Below are positions 35,555 to 48,494 of a stretch of DNA of 64,000 nucleotides, one piece after another. The position numbers and the translations under genes were made by a program. The stretch covers positions 310,001 to 374,000 of the forward strand of contig JAECRL010000001.1 of NCBI GenBank assembly GCA_016000265.1. The letters run 5' to 3'. The notes under the pieces were generated by a model, which was not told the DNA's origin, ran no database searches, and was given only the letters and a program-made list of their open reading frames with translations. Position 1 is the stretch's first letter. Each line of letters opens with the position of its first letter. The stretch comes from Burkholderiales bacterium. GTDB taxonomy: Bacteria; Pseudomonadota; Gammaproteobacteria; Burkholderiales; Burkholderiaceae_C.

Positions 35555-36718
35555 TCACTGGTCTTCCAGGCGCCGCGGCGGGTAGGTGTCCCAGCCCTGG
35601 CAGCCGGGGCACTGCCAGAAGTGATGCTGGCTCTCGAAGCCGCACGCCGCGCAGCGGTAGCGTTGCAGCGGTTGCGCGGCCGTTGTGAGGGCCTGCTGCA
35701 TGCGTTCGATCTCGGGCTCTTCCAACGGCTTGTGCGTGAGCAGTCGCTCTCGGATGAGCCCTTGTGCGGCCGACAGCGAGGGTTGCCGGGCGATGTGGCT
35801 CATCAGGGCCTGGCGCCGCAGGTCGGGGTCGGGCTGCAGCGCATTCAAAGCCAGCAGCACGTCGACCGATGGCACCTGGTTGTAGAGGTGCTCCAGCTTG
35901 TCCAGCGCGCCGGCCTGTTGCTCGCATGCTTGAGCGCAGCGGGCGTAATCCATGGCCACGAGCGAAAACGATTGCGGCTGCACCGCCATCAACTCGTCCC
36001 AGGATTGCAGGGCGGCCAGGTGCTGGCCCTGCCGCAGGGCCCGTTGGCCGGCCATCACCAAGGGACGCGCGGCCTGGGGGGCGACCTCTCGTGCTCGGGC
36101 CAGCGCCTGGCTGGCTTCGTCCGGGCGGCCTCGCGCATCGGCCTCGTGTGCGATTTCGCACCAGTGGTGCGCCATGCGCTGTGAGAAGGAGCCGGTGCCC
36201 GCCGACTCCAGTTGGCGCGCCACCTCGATGGCTGGGTGCCAGTTGCGCGAGCGTTCATGCAGGGACAACATGGCCAGGCGCGCATCGGTGCTGAAGGCCG
36301 TGCCCTCCAGGGCCTTGAACGCGTCTTCGGCGCGATCGAAAAGCCCTGCTTTCATGAAGTCCAGGGCCAGCGCGTGCTGGGCGCGCTCGCGCTCATCGCG
36401 GTTGATGTCGGCTCGCGCCAGCAGGTGCTGATGCACGCGGATGGCCCGCTCGTATTCACCGCGTCGGCGAAACAGGTTGCCCAGGGCGAAGTGCAGGTCG
36501 GAGGTGTTGGGGTCGTGCTGCACCGCCTCGATGAAGGCGTCGATGGCCTTGTCCTGTTGCTCGTTGAGCAGCAGGTTCAGGCCCTTGAAGTAGGCCTGCG
36601 GGGAGGCCTGGTCTTCGCGCCTGAGTTGACGCAAGTCCAGGCGGGAGGCCATCCAGCCCAGCACGAAAGCCAGGGGCAGGGCGAGCAGCAGCCAGTAGAA
36701 GTTGAAATCCATGGGCAT
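35555..36718 (-). CDS. lapB: LPS assembly protein LapB
   Basis: 387 residues. N-terminal membrane anchor FYWLLLALPLAFVLGWMASR, then about eight TPR repeats (residues ~45-330), and a C-terminal rubredoxin-type zinc/iron site CAACGF...CPGCQGWDTY. LapB controls LPS synthesis by steering FtsH proteolysis of LpxC. ATG 36718 and 36712 are both possible starts. Last gene of the leftward supercluster, after lapA. Confidence 0.93.
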   Translation of the reverse strand: MPMDFNFYWLLLALPLAFVLGWMASRLDLRQLRREDQASPQAYFKGLNLLLNEQQDKAIDAFIEAVQHDPNTSDLHFALGNLFRRRGEYERAIRVHQHLLARADINRDERERAQHALALDFMKAGLFDRAEDAFKALEGTAFSTDARLAMLSLHERSRNWHPAIEVARQLESAGTGSFSQRMAHHWCEIAHEADARGRPDEASQALARAREVAPQAARPLVMAGQRALRQGQHLAALQSWDELMAVQPQSFSLVAMDYARCAQACEQQAGALDKLEHLYNQVPSVDVLLALNALQPDPDLRRQALMSHIARQPSLSAAQGLIRERLLTHKPLEEPEIERMQQALTTAAQPLQRYRCAACGFESQHHFWQCPGCQGWDTYPPRRLEDQ

Positions 36719-36742
36719 CCAGCGCCAGCGCGGGGGCCGGCC

Positions 36743-37111
36743 TCACTTCACCGGCTTGCGCGGTGCGGGCATGTCGGGGGGGAAGGGCAGTTCGCTGGGC
36801 AGGGTGGGGGCGCCTGCATCCGTGCCGGTCAGGCCGGTCACGCCGGTGGCCTTGGTGGTCGATGGCACCGGCTCGGGCATCAGCAACTGGCGGGTGCGCG
36901 CCTCGCGGCGGTGGCGCCACCAGCTGGGCACCATGGCCAGCACCCCCGTGACGCAGCCGAGCGCAAACACGGCCAGCACCACGAAGACCATCGGGGCTTG
37001 CCAGCGCCAGCCGAGCATCCATTTCAGCTCGACCACGTGCTGGTTGTTGAGCGCGAAGGCGAACAGGACGAAGAACAGCAGTCCTCGCCACAGCCAGTTG
37101 AGTGCTCGCAT
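36743..37111 (-). CDS. lapA: LapA-domain inner-membrane protein
   Basis: 122 residues. Two membrane helices (~8-25 and ~40-62) with NNQHVVELKWMLG between them, typical of LapA (DUF1049), then RRREARTRQ-type basic residues and a Pro/Thr-rich cytosolic tail. Acts with LapB in LPS assembly. It sits 5 bp after ihfB and 24 bp before lapB. Confidence 0.88.
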   Translation of the reverse strand: MRALNWLWRGLLFFVLFAFALNNQHVVELKWMLGWRWQAPMVFVVLAVFALGCVTGVLAMVPSWWRHRREARTRQLLMPEPVPSTTKATGVTGLTGTDAGAPTLPSELPFPPDMPAPRKPVK

Positions 37112-37116
37112 GGGGA

Positions 37117-37452
37117 TCAGGCGGTCTGGGTGTCTGGGTTGGCCGACGATTCGGTGGGCTCGGCCAGTGTAGCGGCTTGATCCACGCCTTCGCGCAGGGC
37201 CTTGCCCGGCTTGAAATGGGGAACGAGCTTCTCGGGGATCAGGACCTGCTCGCCCGAACGCGGGTTGCGCCCCATGCGGGGTGGGCGGCGGTTGATGGAG
37301 AAGCTGCCGAAGCCACGGATCTCGATGCGGTGGCCGCGCGCCAGGGCATCCGACATGGCGTCGAGGATGGTCTTGACGGCGAATTCGGCGTCGCGCTGAG
37401 TCAGCTGGCTGAAGCGCTCGGCCAGCCGGGCGACGAGATCGGATCGGGTCAT
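37117..37452 (-). CDS. ihfB: Integration host factor beta subunit
   Basis: 111 residues. The HU/IHF signature [18 protein letters not shown] is clear, with [17 protein letters not shown] after it. A tail of ~20 acidic/Thr-rich residues is longer than the E. coli protein's. Bends DNA in recombination, replication and sigma-54 transcription. Start at 37452 ([14 protein letters not shown]). Placement after rpsA is the standard proteobacterial order. Confidence 0.96.
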   Translation of the reverse strand: MTRSDLVARLAERFSQLTQRDAEFAVKTILDAMSDALARGHRIEIRGFGSFSINRRPPRMGRNPRSGEQVLIPEKLVPHFKPGKALREGVDQAATLAEPTESSANPDTQTA

Positions 37453-37617
37453 GTGATGCAAGTCGGAGGCTGGCGTCCGAAAGGGGTGTCCGGGAGGGAC
37501 TGAGGTGAGCGGCAACGTGCGGTCCGAGACCGTGCGTCCCGCTCAACTCAATCCCCGATCGCGCCGGGCCGAAGCCCGGGTGCGATGGGGTGAGTCTGGG
37601 GAAGAACGCGGGCTGGA

Positions 37618-39303
37618 TCAGCCGTTGTTCTGGTCCAGCTTGGCCTTGAGCAGGGCGCCCAGGCTGGTGGTGCCGGAGCCTTCCTTGGTGGTGTCGGCGC
37701 GCAGCGATTGCATGGCTTCTTGCTGCTCGACGTTGTCCTTGGCCTTGATCGACAACTGGATGCCGCGGGTCTTGCGGTCGATGTTGATGATCAGGGCGGT
37801 GACTTCGTCGCCTTCCTTCAGCACATTGCGGGCGTCTTCCACGCGGTCGCGGGAGATTTCCGAAGCGCGCAGGTAGCCGATGATGTCGTCACCCAGGGTG
37901 ATTTCGGCACCCTTGGCGTCCACGGTCTTGACCACGCCGGTGACGGTGGCGCCACGGTCATTGAGGGTGGTGAAGTTGGTGAACGGGTCGCTGTCGAGCT
38001 GCTTGATGCCCAGGGAGATGCGCTCGCGCTCCACGTCGATGGCCAGCACGACGGCTTCGACTTCCTGGCCCTTCTTGTAGTTGCGCACGGCGGCTTCGCC
38101 AGGCTCGTTCCACGACAGGTCGGACAGGTGCACCAGGCCGTCGATGCCGGCAGCCAGGCCCACGAACACGCCGAAGTCGGTGATCGACTTGACGGGGCCC
38201 TTGACCTTGTCGCCACGGTTGAACGACTGGGCGAAATCGTCCCAGGGGTTCGGCTTGCACTGCTTCATGCCCAGCGAGATGCGACGCTTGTCTTCGTCGA
38301 TCTCCAGGACCATGACTTCCACTTCGTCGCCCAGGTTGACGATCTTGTTGGGAGCCACGTTCTTGTTGGTCCAGTCCATTTCGGAGACGTGCACCAGGCC
38401 TTCGATGCCGGGTTCGATCTCGACGAAAGCGCCGTAGTCAGCGATGTTGGTGACCTTGCCGAACAGGCGGGTGCCGGCCGGGTAACGGCGCGAAACGCCA
38501 ACCCAGGGGTCGTCGCCCATTTGCTTCAGGCCCAGCGAAACGCGGTTCTTTTCGGCGTCGAACTTCAGGACCTTGGCGGTCAGTTCTTGGCCAACGGTCA
38601 CCACTTCGGACGGGTGACGGACACGGCGCCATGCCATGTCGGTGATGTGCAGCAGGCCGTCGATGCCGCCGAGGTCCACGAAGGCACCGTATTCGGTGAT
38701 GTTCTTGACCACGCCGTTGACGATCGCGCCTTCGCGCAGCGTTTCCATCAGCTTGGCGCGTTCTTCGCCCATCGAAGCTTCGACCACAGCGCGGCGCGAC
38801 AGCACCACGTTGTTGCGCTTGCGGTCCAGCTTGATGACCTTGAATTCCATGGTCTTGCCTTCGAAAGGCGACATGTCCTTCACGGGGCGGGTGTCGAGCA
38901 GCGAGCCGGGCAGGAAGGCGCGGATGCCGTTGACCAGGACGGTCAGGCCGCCCTTGACCTTGCCGTTGACGGTGCCGGTCACGAAGTCGCCCGACTCCAG
39001 GGCGGTTTCCAGCGACAGCCACGAGGCCAGGCGCTTGGCCTTGTCGCGCGACAGGATGGTGTCGCCGTAGCCGTTTTCGATGGCGTCGACCGCCACGGAC
39101 ACGAAGTCGCCCACTTGGACTTCGATCTCGCCCTGGTCGTTCTTGAACTCTTCCAGGGGCACGTAGGCTTCGGACTTCAGGCCGGCGTTGACGACCACGA
39201 AGTTGTGTTCGACGGCCACCACTTCAGCGGTGATGACCTCGCCCGTGCGCATGTTGGAGCGCTGCAGCGACTCTTCAAAAAGGGCGGCAAAGGATTCAGA
39301 CAT
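37618..39303 (-). CDS. rpsA: 30S ribosomal protein S1
   Basis: 561 residues with six S1 RNA-binding repeats; repeats 3-6 are the clearest ([56 protein letters not shown]). Binds mRNA leaders on the small subunit. A 216-bp spacer separates it from aroA::cmk and a 165-bp spacer from ihfB, so it likely has its own promoter. The spacer downstream (37563-37580) holds a hairpin with a TTCG-type loop but no T-run. Confidence 0.97.
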   Translation of the reverse strand: MSESFAALFEESLQRSNMRTGEVITAEVVAVEHNFVVVNAGLKSEAYVPLEEFKNDQGEIEVQVGDFVSVAVDAIENGYGDTILSRDKAKRLASWLSLETALESGDFVTGTVNGKVKGGLTVLVNGIRAFLPGSLLDTRPVKDMSPFEGKTMEFKVIKLDRKRNNVVLSRRAVVEASMGEERAKLMETLREGAIVNGVVKNITEYGAFVDLGGIDGLLHITDMAWRRVRHPSEVVTVGQELTAKVLKFDAEKNRVSLGLKQMGDDPWVGVSRRYPAGTRLFGKVTNIADYGAFVEIEPGIEGLVHVSEMDWTNKNVAPNKIVNLGDEVEVMVLEIDEDKRRISLGMKQCKPNPWDDFAQSFNRGDKVKGPVKSITDFGVFVGLAAGIDGLVHLSDLSWNEPGEAAVRNYKKGQEVEAVVLAIDVERERISLGIKQLDSDPFTNFTTLNDRGATVTGVVKTVDAKGAEITLGDDIIGYLRASEISRDRVEDARNVLKEGDEVTALIINIDRKTRGIQLSIKAKDNVEQQEAMQSLRADTTKEGSGTTSLGALLKAKLDQNNG

Positions 39304-39466
39304 GGAATTTCCTGTGCTGGCGTGAACCAGCGGCTACGCCCGGATCGACAGGAACGACCCGAACGGGTTGGGTTGAAGAACATGGCGCCCGGGTGCCGAA
39401 AGGTGGCAGCCCTGATTGCTCGAGTCCCCACCTGGCAGCGGGGGCTGGACGTCACAGCCTTGTGTT

Positions 39467-39483
39467 TGTCACGTCATGTGACA
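39467..39483. repeat. 17-bp palindrome TGTCAC-GTCAT-GTGACA upstream of rpsA
   Basis: Perfect 6-base arms with a 5-base centre, ~165 bases upstream of the rpsA start. Fourteen of 17 positions are the same as the palindrome at 51687-51703 before fadD. A shared operator is possible; no regulator is assigned. Confidence 0.4.
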
Positions 39484-39519
39484 TGGCCCCTCGCATTGGG
39501 CACGGGCCTGAAAACCAGG

Positions 39520-41559
39520 TCAGTGCCGCACGATGACGTGGGGCCAGCCAGCCACCCACCATCCCAGCACCGTGTCGACCGATTGTTCGATCGTCAGGGC
39601 CGAGTTGTCGAGCAACTGGGCATCTTGTGCCGGCTTCAAGGGCGCCACCGCGCGGGAACGATCCCGCAAATCGCGCGCCTCCAAGTCGGAGCAAATCTCA
39701 TCAAGGGTAACAGAAACGCCCTTGGAAATCAATTGTCGGTGGCGACGCTCGGCTCGCTCGGCCACCGAGGCGGTCAGGAAGACCTTGAGCGCGGCGTCCG
39801 GGAACACCACGGTGCCCATGTCGCGGCCGTCGGCCACCAGGCCCGGCAGGCCCCGGAAGGCCTTCTGCAACTCCAGCAGCGCCTGGCGCACGCCCGGGTA
39901 AGCGGACAGGCGCGAGGCGGCTTGTCCGATTTCCTCGCGACGGACGGCTTCGCTGACGTCGCGGCCGTCCACCCAGATGTGCTCGCGGTCGAAGCGCAGG
40001 GCGATGGCCTCGCCGAGCTGGCGAGCGAGCTGTTCCAGGGCGTTGGCGTCGCCCAGGTCGATGCCCTGCTCGACGGCCAGCAGGCCGGTGATGCGGTAGA
40101 GCGAGCCCGAGTCCAGGAACTGGTAGCCCAGTCGGGTGGCCAGGGCGCTGGCCAGCGTGCCCTTGCCCGAGGCGGTGGGGCCGTCGACCGTGATCACCGG
40201 GATCAGGTCCGGGTTGGTCTGGGCCACCTGGAAGAGGGCTTCGAAGTAATCGGGGAAGGTTTTGGCCACGCAGCGGGGGTCGTCGATGCGCACCGACACG
40301 GGCTTGCCCGGCGTGGCCGTGGGCGCCAGGGGGTTGAAGGCGGCCAGCGAGAAGCACATGGCCATGCGGTGGTCGTCGTAGGTGTGGATGCTGGCGTGGC
40401 TCCAGGTGGCGGGGGGCGTCACCTCGATGAAATCCTCGCCTTCGATCACGGCGGCGCCCAGCTTGCGCAACTCGGTGGCCATGGCCGCGATGCGGTCGGT
40501 TTCCTTGACGCGCCAGCTGGCGATGTTGCGCAGGCGGGTGGTGCCTTGGGCGTACAGCGCCATCACGGCCAGGGTCATGGCCGCGTCGGGGATGTGGTTG
40601 CAGTCCAGGTCGATGGCCTGGAGCGGCCAGCTGCCTCGGCGCACCTCCAGCCAGTTGGGGCCGGAGGTGACGTGGGCGCCCATGGCCTGGGCCGCCTCGA
40701 TGAAGCGGATGTCGCCCTGGATGGAGGCGCTGCCCACGCCTTCGATGCGCACGGCCTCCTCGATGCCGGCGATGGCGCCTGCGGCGATGAAGTACGACGC
40801 CGAAGAGGCGTCGGCTTCCACGTGGATGGTGCCTGGGGACTGGTAACGGCTGCCTTGGGGGATGACGAAGCGCTGCCAGCCTTCGCGTTGCACCTGGATG
40901 CCGAAGCGCGCCAGCAGGTTCAGCGTGATTTCGATGTAGGGCTTGGAGATGAGCTCGCCGACCACCTCGATGGCCAAGGCCTGCTGTTGCGAGACCAGCG
41001 GCAGCGCGAGCAGCAAGGCGGTCAGGAACTGGCTGGACACGTCGCCACGCACCTTGATCGGCTCCGACAGCTTGAGCTGACCGCCAGCCAGGCGCAGCGG
41101 CGGGTAGCCTTCATTGCCTGTGCACTCGACCACGCAGCCCAGTGGGCGCAGCGCATCCACCAGGTCGCCGATGGGGCGCTCGTGCATGCGCGGGATGCCG
41201 CTGAGCGTGAACACCCCACCCTGGGTGGCCGACAGCAGGGCCAGGGCCGCTGTCAGCGGGCGCATGGCGGTGCCTGCGTTGCCCAGGAACAGGTCGGCTT
41301 GCAGCACCGAGAGCTTGCCGGCCAGGCCCGTGATGTGGACCGTGTCGCCGTTTTGCTCGATGTCGCAGCCGAGTGCGCGCAGGGCTTCCAGCATGACGCG
41401 GGTGTCGTCGGAGGCCAGCAGGTCATGGACCACCGTGGTGCCTTCGCTCAGCCCGGCCAGCAGCAGCACCCGGTTGGAGATGCTCTTGGAGCCGGGCAGG
41501 CGCAGCGTGCCGCCGGCAGACAGCAGCGGGGGCAGGTCGAGGAAGGCGGTGGTGTACAT
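39520..41559 (-). CDS. aroA: Fused EPSP synthase (AroA) / cytidylate kinase (Cmk)
   Basis: 679 residues in one open frame. Residues ~1-445 are EPSP synthase: [17 protein letters not shown] near the start, [30 protein letters not shown] and [17 protein letters not shown]. Residues ~450-679 are cytidylate kinase: P-loop [14 protein letters not shown] (~454-468), [10 protein letters not shown] and [14 protein letters not shown]. So one protein makes EPSP for chorismate and phosphorylates CMP/dCMP. No stop or plausible second start lies between the domains. The fused form is known in several Burkholderiales. Upstream is tyrA (39-bp gap). Confidence 0.95.
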   Translation of the reverse strand: MYTTAFLDLPPLLSAGGTLRLPGSKSISNRVLLLAGLSEGTTVVHDLLASDDTRVMLEALRALGCDIEQNGDTVHITGLAGKLSVLQADLFLGNAGTAMRPLTAALALLSATQGGVFTLSGIPRMHERPIGDLVDALRPLGCVVECTGNEGYPPLRLAGGQLKLSEPIKVRGDVSSQFLTALLLALPLVSQQQALAIEVVGELISKPYIEITLNLLARFGIQVQREGWQRFVIPQGSRYQSPGTIHVEADASSASYFIAAGAIAGIEEAVRIEGVGSASIQGDIRFIEAAQAMGAHVTSGPNWLEVRRGSWPLQAIDLDCNHIPDAAMTLAVMALYAQGTTRLRNIASWRVKETDRIAAMATELRKLGAAVIEGEDFIEVTPPATWSHASIHTYDDHRMAMCFSLAAFNPLAPTATPGKPVSVRIDDPRCVAKTFPDYFEALFQVAQTNPDLIPVITVDGPTASGKGTLASALATRLGYQFLDSGSLYRITGLLAVEQGIDLGDANALEQLARQLGEAIALRFDREHIWVDGRDVSEAVRREEIGQAASRLSAYPGVRQALLELQKAFRGLPGLVADGRDMGTVVFPDAALKVFLTASVAERAERRHRQLISKGVSVTLDEICSDLEARDLRDRSRAVAPLKPAQDAQLLDNSALTIEQSVDTVLGWWVAGWPHVIVRH

Positions 41560-41598
41560 GCGAGGAAGCGGGAGGCGGGGGTGTTCGATGCGAGGGGG

Positions 41599-42480
41599 TC
41601 AGCGTGTCGGGGCGGGCTTCGAGCCCACCTGCCATTGGCTGCGCGCGTCCGACGCTTTCTGGATCAAGGTCTGCAGTTCGGGGCCGCTCCAGTCTCGCAT
41701 CTGGCGCTCCATCTGCTCCAGCGCGAGGCGGAAGGCCTCGGACTGCTTGAGGACCTCCTCCCGATTGGACAGCAGGATGTCGCGCCAGATGGTGGGGTCG
41801 CTGGCGGCGATGCGGGTGAAATCACGGAAACCCGGGCCGGCCAGCGACAGGTACTCCTGGCCGCGGGGTTGCTCGCCCATGGCGTTCATGTAGGCGAAGG
41901 CCAGCAGGTGGGGCAGGTGGCTGACCGCGGCGAAGGCCGCGTCGTGGTGCTCGGGCGTCATCTTGAGCACCTGCGAGCCCACCGCCGCCCAGACGTCGGT
42001 GGCCTTTTGAACCAGCACCGGGTCGCTTTGCTCCAGCGGGGTCAGGATGACCTTGCGTCCGATGTAGAGCGTCGCATCGGCGTGTTCGATGCCGGCCACC
42101 TCGCGGCCCGCGATCGGGTGCGCCGGCACGAAGGAGGGCAGGCGCTCCTTGAGCACGCGGCGGGCCGCGTCAACCACGTCGCGTTTGGTTGAGCCCACGT
42201 CCATGAACAGGACGCCCGGGTCGACCAGGTGGCGGATGGCCTTGAAGGTGCCCTCGCTGGCGGCCACCGGCACGGCGATCAGCACGATGTCGGAGCCGGA
42301 GACGGCCAGCAGCGCGGACTCGGCTGCGACGTCGATGACGCCCAGGCGACGGGCTTTCTCGACCGTGGAGGGCGACTTGCTGTAGCCCACCACGCGCTTG
42401 ACCAGGCCGGCCTTTTTCAACGCCAGGGCGAAGGAGCCGCCCATCAGGCCGCAGCCGATCAGACCCAGCTGGTTGAACAT
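41599..42480 (-). CDS. tyrA: Prephenate dehydrogenase
   Basis: 293 residues. NAD-binding LIGCGLMGGSFALAL near residue 10, then VPAHPIAGREVAG and SHLPHLLAFA. Converts prephenate to 4-hydroxyphenylpyruvate for tyrosine. Chosen start ATG 42480 gives the Rossmann fold at the N-terminus. No chorismate mutase domain; that is on PheA encoded next upstream (19-bp gap). Confidence 0.93.
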   Translation of the reverse strand: MFNQLGLIGCGLMGGSFALALKKAGLVKRVVGYSKSPSTVEKARRLGVIDVAAESALLAVSGSDIVLIAVPVAASEGTFKAIRHLVDPGVLFMDVGSTKRDVVDAARRVLKERLPSFVPAHPIAGREVAGIEHADATLYIGRKVILTPLEQSDPVLVQKATDVWAAVGSQVLKMTPEHHDAAFAAVSHLPHLLAFAYMNAMGEQPRGQEYLSLAGPGFRDFTRIAASDPTIWRDILLSNREEVLKQSEAFRLALEQMERQMRDWSGPELQTLIQKASDARSQWQVGSKPAPTR

Positions 42481-42499
42481 GTCGGGGTTCCTTGGAGGC

Positions 42500-43639
42500 T
42501 CAGTGCACGTCCAGCGGGTAGCTGCCGAGCACCTTGAAGAAAGAACATTGGGCGCGCAGTTCATCGAGTGCAGCGGCCACGTTGTCCTGCACCGGGTGGC
42601 CGGCCAGGTCGATGAAGAAGACGTACTCCCACTGACCCGAGCGGGCCGGGCGCGACTCGAAGCGGGTCATGGAGACGCCGTGTCGCTTGAGCGGCACCAG
42701 CATGTCGTGCACGGCACCGGGGCGGTTGTCGATGGACACGGCCAGGCTGGTGCAGTCGTGGCCGGTCGGGGCGGCCGGGGTGACGCGATCGAGGTGGCTG
42801 ACCACCACGAAGCGGGTGCGGTTGTGGGCCTCGTCCTGCACGGCGCGCTGAACCACGTGCAAGCCGTACTGGCTGGCCGCGCGCTCGCTGGCCAGGGCCG
42901 CGATGGCTGGGTTCGACGCCGCCATGCGGGCGCCTTCGGCGTTGCTGGAGACGGCCACGCGCTCCGCATCAGGCAGGTTCTGGCTCAACCAGCCCTGGCA
43001 CTGGGCCAGGGCCTGCGGGTGGGCGCAGACCTGCGTGATGCCCTCGCGGTTCAGCGAGCTGCGCAGCAGGTTGTGCGTCACCAGCAGGCTGGTCTCACCG
43101 ATGATCGCCACGGGTGACTGCAGCAGCAGGTCCAGCGATCGAGCGACCACGCCTTCGGTCGAGTTCTCGATGGGCAGCACGCCGAAATCGGCCGACCCCG
43201 CGACCGTGGCGCGACACACCTCGTCGATGCTCGGGCACACCAGGGGCTCGATGGACGAGCCGAAGTAATGGAGGGCGGCCTGCTCGCTGAAGGTGCCGAT
43301 GGGGCCGAGGAAGGCCACACGCTGGCGCGCCTCCAGCGACCGGCAGGCGGACATGATCTCGCGCCAGATGGGCGCGATGCTGTCGCTCAGGATGGGGCCG
43401 GGGTTGCGGTTTTTCACCCGGTCGATGACCTGGGCCTCGCGATCCGGACGGAACACCGGCGAGCCATCGAGCTTCTTGACCTCGCCCACGGCTTGAGCGA
43501 GTTGCGCGCGCTGGTTGAGCAGCGCCAGCAGCTGCTGGTCCACCGCGTCGATCTGCACGCGCAGGTCGCCCAGCTGCTCGTCGACCGGACGGGCGTCGGG
43601 CTGGAAGTGCGCGGATGAGGTGGGGGGGGTGTCAGCCAT
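42500..43639 (-). CDS. pheA: Chorismate mutase / prephenate dehydratase (P-protein)
   Basis: 379 residues: AroQ mutase ~20-105 ([22 protein letters not shown]-type helices), prephenate dehydratase ~110-290 ([33 protein letters not shown]), ACT regulatory domain ~300-379 with [17 protein letters not shown], which in this family binds phenylalanine for feedback inhibition. Its start overlaps the serC stop by 8 bp. Confidence 0.95.
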   Translation of the reverse strand: MADTPPTSSAHFQPDARPVDEQLGDLRVQIDAVDQQLLALLNQRAQLAQAVGEVKKLDGSPVFRPDREAQVIDRVKNRNPGPILSDSIAPIWREIMSACRSLEARQRVAFLGPIGTFSEQAALHYFGSSIEPLVCPSIDEVCRATVAGSADFGVLPIENSTEGVVARSLDLLLQSPVAIIGETSLLVTHNLLRSSLNREGITQVCAHPQALAQCQGWLSQNLPDAERVAVSSNAEGARMAASNPAIAALASERAASQYGLHVVQRAVQDEAHNRTRFVVVSHLDRVTPAAPTGHDCTSLAVSIDNRPGAVHDMLVPLKRHGVSMTRFESRPARSGQWEYVFFIDLAGHPVQDNVAAALDELRAQCSFFKVLGSYPLDVH

Positions 43640-44750
43640 GGGTGGTGGCGAAATGCTTCATGTAGTCGACCAGGGCCTGCACGCCCGCCATCGGCATGGC
43701 GTTGTAGATGGACGCGCGCATGCCGCCCACCGACTTGTGGCCCTTGAGCTGCAGCAGGCCGGCGGCCTTGGCGCCGCTCAGGAACGCGTCGTTGAGCGAC
43801 TCGTCGTGCAGGAAGAAGGGGATGTTCATGCGCGAGCGGCAGTCGCGGGCCACTTGGTTGAAGTAGAAGCCCGAGCCATCCACGAAGTCATAGACCAGGC
43901 TGGACTTGGCGATGGCGCGCGCTTCCATGGCCGCCAGGCCGCTGACGGGGCCCGCCGGCGTGACCTCGGTCTGGCGCTGGATCCACTGGAACACGAGCCC
44001 GGCGATGTACCAGGCGTAGGTCGGTGGCGTGTTGTACATCGATTCGTTGTCGGCCACGATCCGGTAATCGAAGGCCGATGGCGTGATCGGCAGGGCGTGA
44101 CCGAGCAGGTCTTCGCGCACGATGATCAAGGTCAGCCCGGAGGGCCCGATGTTTTTTTGTGCCCCGCCGTAGGCCACCCCCACTCGCGACCAGTCGATGC
44201 CGCGCGAGAGGATGTGCGAGGAGCAGTCGATCACCAGCGGGGCCCGCGAGCCGAGTGCCGCCAGGTCGGGCAGCTCGTGCATCTCCACGCCGTGAATGGT
44301 TTCGTTGCTGCAGACGTGAACGTAGCTCGCGTCGTCCGACAGCTGCCAGCTGCCGGGCGCGGGCAGGCGGGTGTGCCGATCGGCTTCGTTGCTCGCGGCG
44401 ATGTGCACGTCGCTGTACTTGCGCGCTTCTTTCGCGGACTTCTGCGACCACGAGCCGGTGATGACGTAATCCGTGCGCCCTGCGCGGGAGAGGTTCATCG
44501 GCAGGATCGCGTTCTCGGCCAGGGCCCCGCCCTGCATGAACAGGATTTTGTGAGAGGTCGGCACCGCCAGCAGGGCGCGCAGGTCGGCTTCGGCCTGCTG
44601 CGCGATGGAGATGAACTCCTTGCCGCGGTGGCTCATTTCCATGACGCCCATGCCGCTGCCGTGCCAGTCCAGCATCTCGCTGGCTGCTTGCTGCAGCACC
44701 TCTTCAGGCAGAGCGGCCGGTCCGGCCGAGAAATTGAAGGGACGGGTCAT
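43632..44750 (-). CDS. serC: Phosphoserine aminotransferase
   Basis: 372 residues. Begins [19 protein letters not shown] and has [13 protein letters not shown], containing the PLP-bound Lys. Transaminates 3-phosphohydroxypyruvate to phosphoserine and also serves pyridoxal synthesis. Start at 44750 fits the family; earlier in-frame codons give a non-conserved lead. Part of the gyrA-DUF2059-serC-pheA-tyrA order. Confidence 0.95.
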   Translation of the reverse strand: MTRPFNFSAGPAALPEEVLQQAASEMLDWHGSGMGVMEMSHRGKEFISIAQQAEADLRALLAVPTSHKILFMQGGALAENAILPMNLSRAGRTDYVITGSWSQKSAKEARKYSDVHIAASNEADRHTRLPAPGSWQLSDDASYVHVCSNETIHGVEMHELPDLAALGSRAPLVIDCSSHILSRGIDWSRVGVAYGGAQKNIGPSGLTLIIVREDLLGHALPITPSAFDYRIVADNESMYNTPPTYAWYIAGLVFQWIQRQTEVTPAGPVSGLAAMEARAIAKSSLVYDFVDGSGFYFNQVARDCRSRMNIPFFLHDESLNDAFLSGAKAAGLLQLKGHKSVGGMRASIYNAMPMAGVQALVDYMKHFATTHG

Positions 44751-44794
44751 GGCGCGCGTCGAGGGTGTCGATGAGACGGCTGGTAAAACGGGTC

Positions 44795-44815
44795 GGGGCG
44801 CCATCTGGGCGCCCC
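44795..44815 (-). terminator. GC-rich hairpin between the DUF2059 gene and serC
   Basis: Minus-strand arms GGGGCGCC and GGCGCCCC with a 5-base loop, then GACCCGTTTTA. The T-run is weak and delayed, so it may only attenuate transcription into serC. Confidence 0.4.
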
Positions 44816-44837
44816 GGGGGAAACGCAAGCGTCGAGC

Positions 44838-45434
44838 TTACTTCTTTGCGGCGGGCTTGGCTGCCGGTGCGGCGTTGTTGCCGGCGGCGCTCAGCTTGCC
44901 GCCCGAAGCCGTGTCCAGGATCTTGCGGATGTTGCCTTCGGCGGCTTGCAGCTTGGGCGTGACGGCCGGGCGGGCGTCGTCGACCACCTTCTCGAGCAGC
45001 GCGTTGCTCATCTCGGGCAGGGCCGACTGGTACTTCTTGAGGATGGGCGACTCCAGCATCGAAGCCAGCTGCTTGAGCTCGTCTTCGGTGAAGCGCTCTT
45101 CGAGCATCGGGCCGATCGTGGTCGGGCTCAGCTTGGTGGCGCTGGCGCGCACGCTCGGCACGGCGCTGTCAAGGTACTTCTTGATTTCGGCATCGACCTG
45201 CTTGGCCGTGGCTTCGCGCTTGTCTTCGGGCACGACCTGCACCAGGATCTGGCGCGCACCACCGGCCAGCTGGCGGGCGGGCTGCTCGGCCACGCCGCGG
45301 GCCATGTCTTCCAGGGCGGGTTGCTGGGCGGCCAGGATCTTCTGGACCTGCTCCTTCTTGTCGGCGTGAGCCGAGAAGGCCGACAGGGCCAGCGTGGCGG
45401 CCACAGCGGCCCAGGCGGTTTGGCGGAAGTTCAT
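44838..45434 (-). CDS. DUF2059 periplasmic protein
   Basis: 198 residues. Signal peptide ending near AFSAHA-D (~25). The rest is helical and charged with a DUF2059 core (RFTEDELKQLASMLESPILKKYQ) and an Ala/Lys-rich tail. Family function is unknown; it is regularly found between gyrA and serC in this order. Gap to gyrA 67 bp. Confidence 0.85.
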   Translation of the reverse strand: MNFRQTAWAAVAATLALSAFSAHADKKEQVQKILAAQQPALEDMARGVAEQPARQLAGGARQILVQVVPEDKREATAKQVDAEIKKYLDSAVPSVRASATKLSPTTIGPMLEERFTEDELKQLASMLESPILKKYQSALPEMSNALLEKVVDDARPAVTPKLQAAEGNIRKILDTASGGKLSAAGNNAAPAAKPAAKK

Positions 45435-45501
45435 CGTTCGGTCCTTCTATTCCGGTTGGGGTGGGGCGCACATCGTCGCCCTTCAGGATGTCAGATCGAC
45501 G

Positions 45502-48150
<2,649 letters not shown>

Positions 48151-48274
48151 GCGTGCTTCACAGTGATGGGAGAGCGTCCGAACGAGGTCGAGACCTCACG
48201 GGCGTCGCCGCTGGGTGGCCGTGGCTGGAGCCGGCGCCACGCGGGCGAGAAGCGAAAAGCCGATCGAAACCACC

Positions 48275-48280
48275 ATTGTA
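48275..48280 (-). promoter_or_regulatory. Candidate gyrA -10 box (TACAAT)
   Basis: TACAAT on the minus strand, giving a leader of ~118 bases to the gyrA ATG. The -35 partner (GTGACG at 15 bp, or TCGTGA at 17 bp) is weak. Confidence 0.35.
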
Positions 48281-48346
48281 ATTGGCCGGTCATGTCGTCA
48301 CGAAACAACAAGGCGCGGCCTTCGGCTCGCAGGGCCGCTTGCGCGC

Positions 48347-48374
48347 TTGAGCGGACAGACCGCTGTGGCACAAT
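48347..48374 (+). promoter_or_regulatory. Candidate sigma-70 promoter of ompA
   Basis: TTGAGC (48347-48352), 16-base spacer, CACAAT (48369-48374). Would start transcription near 48381, giving a ~113-base leader. The spacer 48151-48494 (344 bp) between gyrA and ompA holds this, the gyrA -10 candidate and the leader hairpin, and no gene that I can see. Confidence 0.45.
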
Positions 48375-48397
48375 GTTTCTGTTACTCGCCCTAGGGT

Positions 48398-48419
48398 GAT
48401 CCCTGTTTGATCAGGGGTC
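48398..48419 (+). promoter_or_regulatory. Stem-loop in the ompA leader
   Basis: GATCCCTG pairs with CAGGGGTC (one G-T pair) around TTTGAT. An alternative shorter pairing, AGGG (48393-48396) with CCCT (48401-48404), competes for the same left arm. Long ompA leaders with stabilising hairpins are known in enterics; function here is inferred. Confidence 0.4.
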
Positions 48420-48494
48420 GCATCCCGTTTTGGGGTTGTCGCCCGCCATGGGCCGTTCGCAGTTTCAAGCTGCGTCTAATTCGTGAGGATCTGC

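Noticed and set aside
37563-37580. Hairpin with a TTCG-type loop after rpsA as a terminator
   Set aside because: Good GC stem but no T-run follows on the minus strand, so termination is unlikely.
37708-42192. Uninterrupted reading frame of ~1,490 codons on the plus strand, antisense to rpsA, aroA::cmk and tyrA
   Set aside because: Its product is rich in Ala, Val, His, Asp, Gly and Arg with no recognisable domain, and it runs through three real genes and their spacers. High GC at third positions leaves such antisense frames open by chance.
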